NCBI GenBank assembly: GCA_964426135.1
Contig: CAYRPN010000189.1
Location: forward strand, 1 to 8,466
Source: CAYRPN01 sp964426135
GTDB taxonomy: Bacteria > Planctomycetota > Phycisphaerae > Phycisphaerales > Phycisphaeraceae
Length of the DNA: 8,466 nucleotides
Direction: 5' to 3'
Below the pieces are notes generated by a model that saw nothing but the letters and a program-made list of their open reading frames with translations, was not told where the DNA came from and did no database searches. Shown here in pieces: positions 5,774 through 8,466 of this stretch (its first letter is position 1; every line of letters begins with the position of its first letter). Made by a program: the position numbers and the translations under genes.

Positions 5774-6192
5774 GGTTGAATGTCCAATCTCCGCAGGAAT
5801 TCCCGAGGGGTGATGGCGCGGACGCCGAATCGTTCCGCGCCCGCGAAATCTGAAACGTTGTGTGTCACGATGAAGTCGCAACCGGCATTCGCGGCCAATT
5901 CGAGAACCATGTCATCATCGGGATCGGACAACATGGGTCTCCAAAGGAAAAAGAGCTCCTGCCAATGCGCCACGCTGCACAAGTAATCAATGACATCCTC
6001 GATATCGCCGGCGGTCAGGCCAAGTTCTCGAGCCTGACGTTTGGCGATTTCCTCGTACTCAAGGGTCAAGGCCACAGACAGGCAAATCTCAAATGCCGCA
6101 GTGCCGATGGCCGAAATCACGCGGAACGACGCACCGAGTCGGGAACGCAGCGCGGAGACCAAGACGTTGGTGTCAATGACGACGCGGGTCAT
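5770..6192 (-). CDS. PIN-domain toxin of a toxin-antitoxin module (COG1569/TIGR00305-like)
   Basis: The product has 140 residues, the usual length for this family. PIN domains are Mg-dependent ribonucleases that act on RNA in the cytoplasm. The acidic residues expected at the active site are present: D7 in VVIDTNVLVSAL, E45/E47/E48 in LTLEYEEIA, D90 and D92-D94 in LSDPDDDMVLELA, and D106 with D115 in DFIVTHNVSDF. The set looks intact, so it is probably active. The start is fixed by the need to keep D7 near the N-terminus and by the promoter, whose -10 element ends only 6 bases upstream. The toxin precedes its antitoxin, the reverse of the usual VapBC order. The RNA target cannot be predicted. 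Confidence 0.9.
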   Translation of the reverse strand: MTRVVIDTNVLVSALRSRLGASFRVISAIGTAAFEICLSVALTLEYEEIAKRQARELGLTAGDIEDVIDYLCSVAHWQELFFLWRPMLSDPDDDMVLELAANAGCDFIVTHNVSDFAGAERFGVRAITPREFLRRLDIQP

Positions 6193-6194
6193 CT

Positions 6195-6214
6195 TGGTAT
6201 CATAGGTGATACCA
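6195..6214. promoter_or_regulatory. Palindromic operator of the toxin-antitoxin module
   Basis: TGGTATCA and TGATACCA form a perfect 8-bp inverted repeat with a 4-base spacer. It overlaps the -10 box of the toxin promoter and begins 3 bases from the toxin start codon. A ribbon-helix-helix antitoxin dimer pair binding here would block RNA polymerase, the standard autoregulation of such modules. Binding is inferred; the palindrome is seen directly. Confidence 0.75.
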
Positions 6215-6226
6215 TCATTAGGTCAA
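6199..6226 (-). promoter_or_regulatory. Sigma-70-type promoter for the toxin-antitoxin operon
   Basis: Read on the minus strand, TTGACC (6226-6221) is followed after 16 bases by TATGAT (6204-6199). The -10 box ends 6 bases before the toxin ATG, so transcription should begin at or next to the start codon, giving a leaderless or nearly leaderless mRNA. Confidence 0.7.
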
Positions 6227-6236
6227 TTTCAGGCGC

Positions 6237-6240
6237 GGAG
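6237..6240 (+). promoter_or_regulatory. Ribosome-binding site of the PPC-domain gene
   Basis: GGAG sits 8 bases before ATG 6249 and agrees with a start that leads straight into a signal peptide. Confidence 0.6.
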
Positions 6241-6248
6241 TTCCGCCG

Positions 6249-8414
6249 ATGACGCGACGATCCACCATTCTTCACTGCACGCTCGCGGTCGCTTTACTAG
6301 CGGCGCCGGTTCTCGCCGAGCTTCCCAACATCCGCCTCGACCGTCTCGCGCCGCTGGGCGCCAGCGCCGGCACGACCACGGAGATCGAGATCGCCGGCGC
6401 TGATATGGAGGATGTGAAGTCGCTCTGGATCAGTCACCCAGGCATCACCGCCGCGCCGGTGGAGAAGAATGACAAGCGTTTCCTCATCACGGTCGCCGGC
6501 GATGTCCCTGCGGGAACGTATGACGTGCGAATGGTCGGACGCTTCGGCGTGAGCAATCCTCGCTTGTTCGCGGTGACGCATGGCATGAAAGACGCGGCGG
6601 AAACGGAGCCGAACAACGAGCCGGGGCAGGCTCACGCGATCGCGGTGAACACCGCCGTCGCCGGGGTCAGCGACGGCAACAACGACGACTTCTTCCGCAT
6701 CACGCTCAAGGCCGGCCAGCGCATCGTCATCGACTGCCAGGCGGGCAAGCTGGATTCGGGGATGGACGCCAACCTCGCGGTGACCACGATCGACGGCAAG
6801 CAACTGGCGACCAGCAGCGATTACAACGGCCGCGATCCGCTGCTGGCCTTCGCCGCTCCTTCCGACGGCGATTACCTCATTCGCGTGTTCGATCTTTCTT
6901 ACCGCGGCGGGTTTCCTTATCGGCTGCTGGTCCATGACAGGCCGTATGTGACGAGCCTGTCGCCGCGCGTGGTGCAGGCGGGCAAGGCGGCGGAACTCAC
7001 GCTCGTCGGCCACAACCTCGGCGATCGGCTCTCGCGATCGAGTTGGAGTGACGGCGGATTGGCCTTCGACCAACTTGTCAGACCGTTCGACGTGCCGGCC
7101 GACGCGTCCGCGCTGCGCCGCTTCGCGTTCATCGAGCATCCCACGGATCACAGCGTGCTGCCCACCGCCGCGACCTTCACGCTCACCGGCATGCAGTTTC
7201 GCCCGCGCACGGTGACGGGGGAAGAAGCGATCAACGTGCTGCCGCTGGTGGTGACCGATTCGGCTGTGACGCTGGATGTGGAGCCCAACGACAGTGCGGA
7301 CAAGGCGCAGCAAGTGTCGCTGCCGCTGGCGGTGAGCGGGCGTTTTGATCAGCCGCGCGACGCGGACTGGTACGAGTTCGACGTGCCGGCCACGGGCAGT
7401 TACGCGTTCAACGTGTACTGCGAGCGGATCAGGGGGTATGCCGATCCGTACCTCGTCGTCGTCGACGATCAGGGCAAGCGCGTGCAGGAGTTCGATGACT
7501 TCGGCATCCGCGCCAGCGCATTCGACGGCCACCTGCGCGATCCGGTCGGAACGATCAGCCTGACGGAGAAGAAGAAATATCGCGTGCTGGTGCAGGACCG
7601 TTACCGCCGCGGCGGCGAGCGGTACCAGTATGTGCTGACGATCAACCAGGCGAAGCCTGACTTTTACGTCGCCGCGATCCACAGCCAGAATCCCGGCCCA
7701 GGCGCGCTGACGGTGTGGCGCGGCGGCGCGATGTACCTGGACCTGATCGTCAGCCAGGAACAGGGATTCAACGGCGCGATCACGATCACGGCGGAGGGCC
7801 TGCCGGCGGGCGTGCATGCGATGCCGACGGTGATTCGCAACAACTCGCGCGGCGTGTTCGTGCTCCGCGCCGATGACAGCGCCGCCGACTTCACCGGCCC
7901 GATCCAATTGGTCGCCACCGCGCAGGGCGCCGCCGGCGAGCACGACAAGGAGCCGCTTCGCCGCGAAGTGCGGGCCTTCACCCGCGTCAGCACGGAAGCG
8001 AACAAGGGATCGAGCCGGGCGATGCGGGATTTCGTGATCGCGGTGCGCGACGGCTCGCCCTATCGTCTCGAATGGGCGAGCGATCGCGTGGAAGTCGAGG
8101 CCGGCGCCAAGGCGGAGCTCAAGCTGAAGCTGACGCGGCGCTGGCCTGATTTCAAGAACGAAGTGACGATTCAGGCGTTGAATTTTCCAGGCCAGTTCAA
8201 GATGTCCAACACGAGCTTCAAGGGCGGCGAGACGGAGATCACGGTGCCGATCGAGGTCCAGAAAGGCACGGCCCCCGGCGAGTACACGCTCGCGGTACAG
8301 GGGCAGGGGCAGGTGCCGTTCAGCAAAGATGACAAAGCGAAGGAGCGGCCGAACACGCTGGTATCGCTGCCGAGCAGCGCGGTCACACTCATCGTCAAGA
8401 GCGCGGCGAAATAA
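6249..8414 (+). CDS. Secreted protein with two PPC (pre-peptidase C-terminal-like) regions
   Basis: This is a 721-residue protein with a Sec signal peptide (residues 1-23: basic MTRR, hydrophobic ILHCTLAVALLAAPV, cleavage near LAE). After an IPT/TIG-like beta region (about 28-110) comes a first PPC-type region (117-230), introduced by ETEPNNEPGQA and containing DDFFRITLKAGQRI and DGDYLIRVFD. A second beta segment (231-340) precedes a second PPC-type region (342-466), introduced by DVEPNDSADKAQ with DADWYEFDVPATGSY. The C-terminal third (467-721) is all-beta-like, with AEGLPAGVHAMP and PGEYTLAVQGQG, and resembles Ig-like repeats. No catalytic motif is visible. PPC domains usually flank secreted enzymes as folding or binding modules, so a binding or scaffold role is plausible. 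Genes of this type commonly accompany DUF1501 and DUF1549/DUF1553 genes; here a toxin-antitoxin cassette intervenes and the start diverges from it by 56 bp. Confidence 0.85.
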   Translation: MTRRSTILHCTLAVALLAAPVLAELPNIRLDRLAPLGASAGTTTEIEIAGADMEDVKSLWISHPGITAAPVEKNDKRFLITVAGDVPAGTYDVRMVGRFGVSNPRLFAVTHGMKDAAETEPNNEPGQAHAIAVNTAVAGVSDGNNDDFFRITLKAGQRIVIDCQAGKLDSGMDANLAVTTIDGKQLATSSDYNGRDPLLAFAAPSDGDYLIRVFDLSYRGGFPYRLLVHDRPYVTSLSPRVVQAGKAAELTLVGHNLGDRLSRSSWSDGGLAFDQLVRPFDVPADASALRRFAFIEHPTDHSVLPTAATFTLTGMQFRPRTVTGEEAINVLPLVVTDSAVTLDVEPNDSADKAQQVSLPLAVSGRFDQPRDADWYEFDVPATGSYAFNVYCERIRGYADPYLVVVDDQGKRVQEFDDFGIRASAFDGHLRDPVGTISLTEKKKYRVLVQDRYRRGGERYQYVLTINQAKPDFYVAAIHSQNPGPGALTVWRGGAMYLDLIVSQEQGFNGAITITAEGLPAGVHAMPTVIRNNSRGVFVLRADDSAADFTGPIQLVATAQGAAGEHDKEPLRREVRAFTRVSTEANKGSSRAMRDFVIAVRDGSPYRLEWASDRVEVEAGAKAELKLKLTRRWPDFKNEVTIQALNFPGQFKMSNTSFKGGETEITVPIEVQKGTAPGEYTLAVQGQGQVPFSKDDKAKERPNTLVSLPSSAVTLIVKSAAK

Positions 8415-8446
8415 GGAACGGGACCGAAATAAGTTCCCCATTTAGC

Positions 8447-8464
8447 CGGCGGGCTTGCCCGCCG
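8447..8464. repeat. GC-rich hairpin repeat or terminator at window end
   Basis: CGGCGGGC and GCCCGCCG form a perfect 8-bp stem with a 2-base loop, 32 bp after the PPC gene stop codon. It may stop transcription, but no T-run is visible before the window ends. It looks like half of another paired palindrome whose partner would lie beyond position 8466. Confidence 0.6.
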
Positions 8465-8466
8465 AG

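Noticed and set aside
5465..6252. Two + strand frames (5465-5779 and 5860-6252) over the toxin-antitoxin module
   Set aside because: The minus strand holds intact PIN and ribbon-helix-helix proteins; the + strand frames have no recognisable motifs.
6297..8441. Minus-strand open frame of 714 codons opposite the PPC gene
   Set aside because: Same pattern: His/Arg/Asp-rich shadow without signal peptide, domain motif or ribosome-binding site, while the + strand product has clear PPC signatures.

Overview
This is a GC-rich bacterial window whose gene content points to Planctomycetota; Verrucomicrobiota is the main alternative because it shares these families. It carries a Planctomycete-style secreted set: a very large Ig-like/cytochrome-like DUF1549-DUF1553 protein, a Tat-exported DUF1501 protein and a secreted protein with two PPC (pre-peptidase C-terminal-like) regions. 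All three lie on the + strand and all look exported, so they probably act together in the periplasm or at the cell surface. Their biochemical function is not established, and none can be read from the sequence.

Layout. Positions 1-392 are non-coding and hold two back-to-back inverted-repeat elements (73-164 and 174-311). An open frame runs through them from position 12, but the real DUF1549/DUF1553 gene most likely begins at 393 (or GTG 435) and ends at 2984. Inside that gene, 1547-1675 is a palindromic repeat of exactly 129 bp that stays in frame and adds 43 low-complexity residues. A small lower-GC orphan gene (3012-3416) follows. Then comes a 742-bp non-coding stretch (3417-4158) dense with palindromic repeats: a 251-bp long inverted repeat, three 26-bp tandem repeats growing out of its right end, and a 105-bp inverted repeat. 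The DUF1501 gene is at 4159-5496. On the opposite strand, 5534-6192 is a toxin-antitoxin module: a PIN toxin first, then a ribbon-helix-helix antitoxin overlapping it by ATGA. It has a strong promoter-operator at 6195-6226 that suggests a leaderless, self-repressed transcript. The PPC-domain gene (6249-8414) diverges from it across 56 bp. The window ends in another hairpin repeat.

The main story is a secreted three-gene cluster that has been opened up by small mobile-like sequences: REPIN-style paired palindromes, one of them now part of a protein, and an inverted toxin-antitoxin cassette. No transposase, tRNA, rRNA or CRISPR array is visible.
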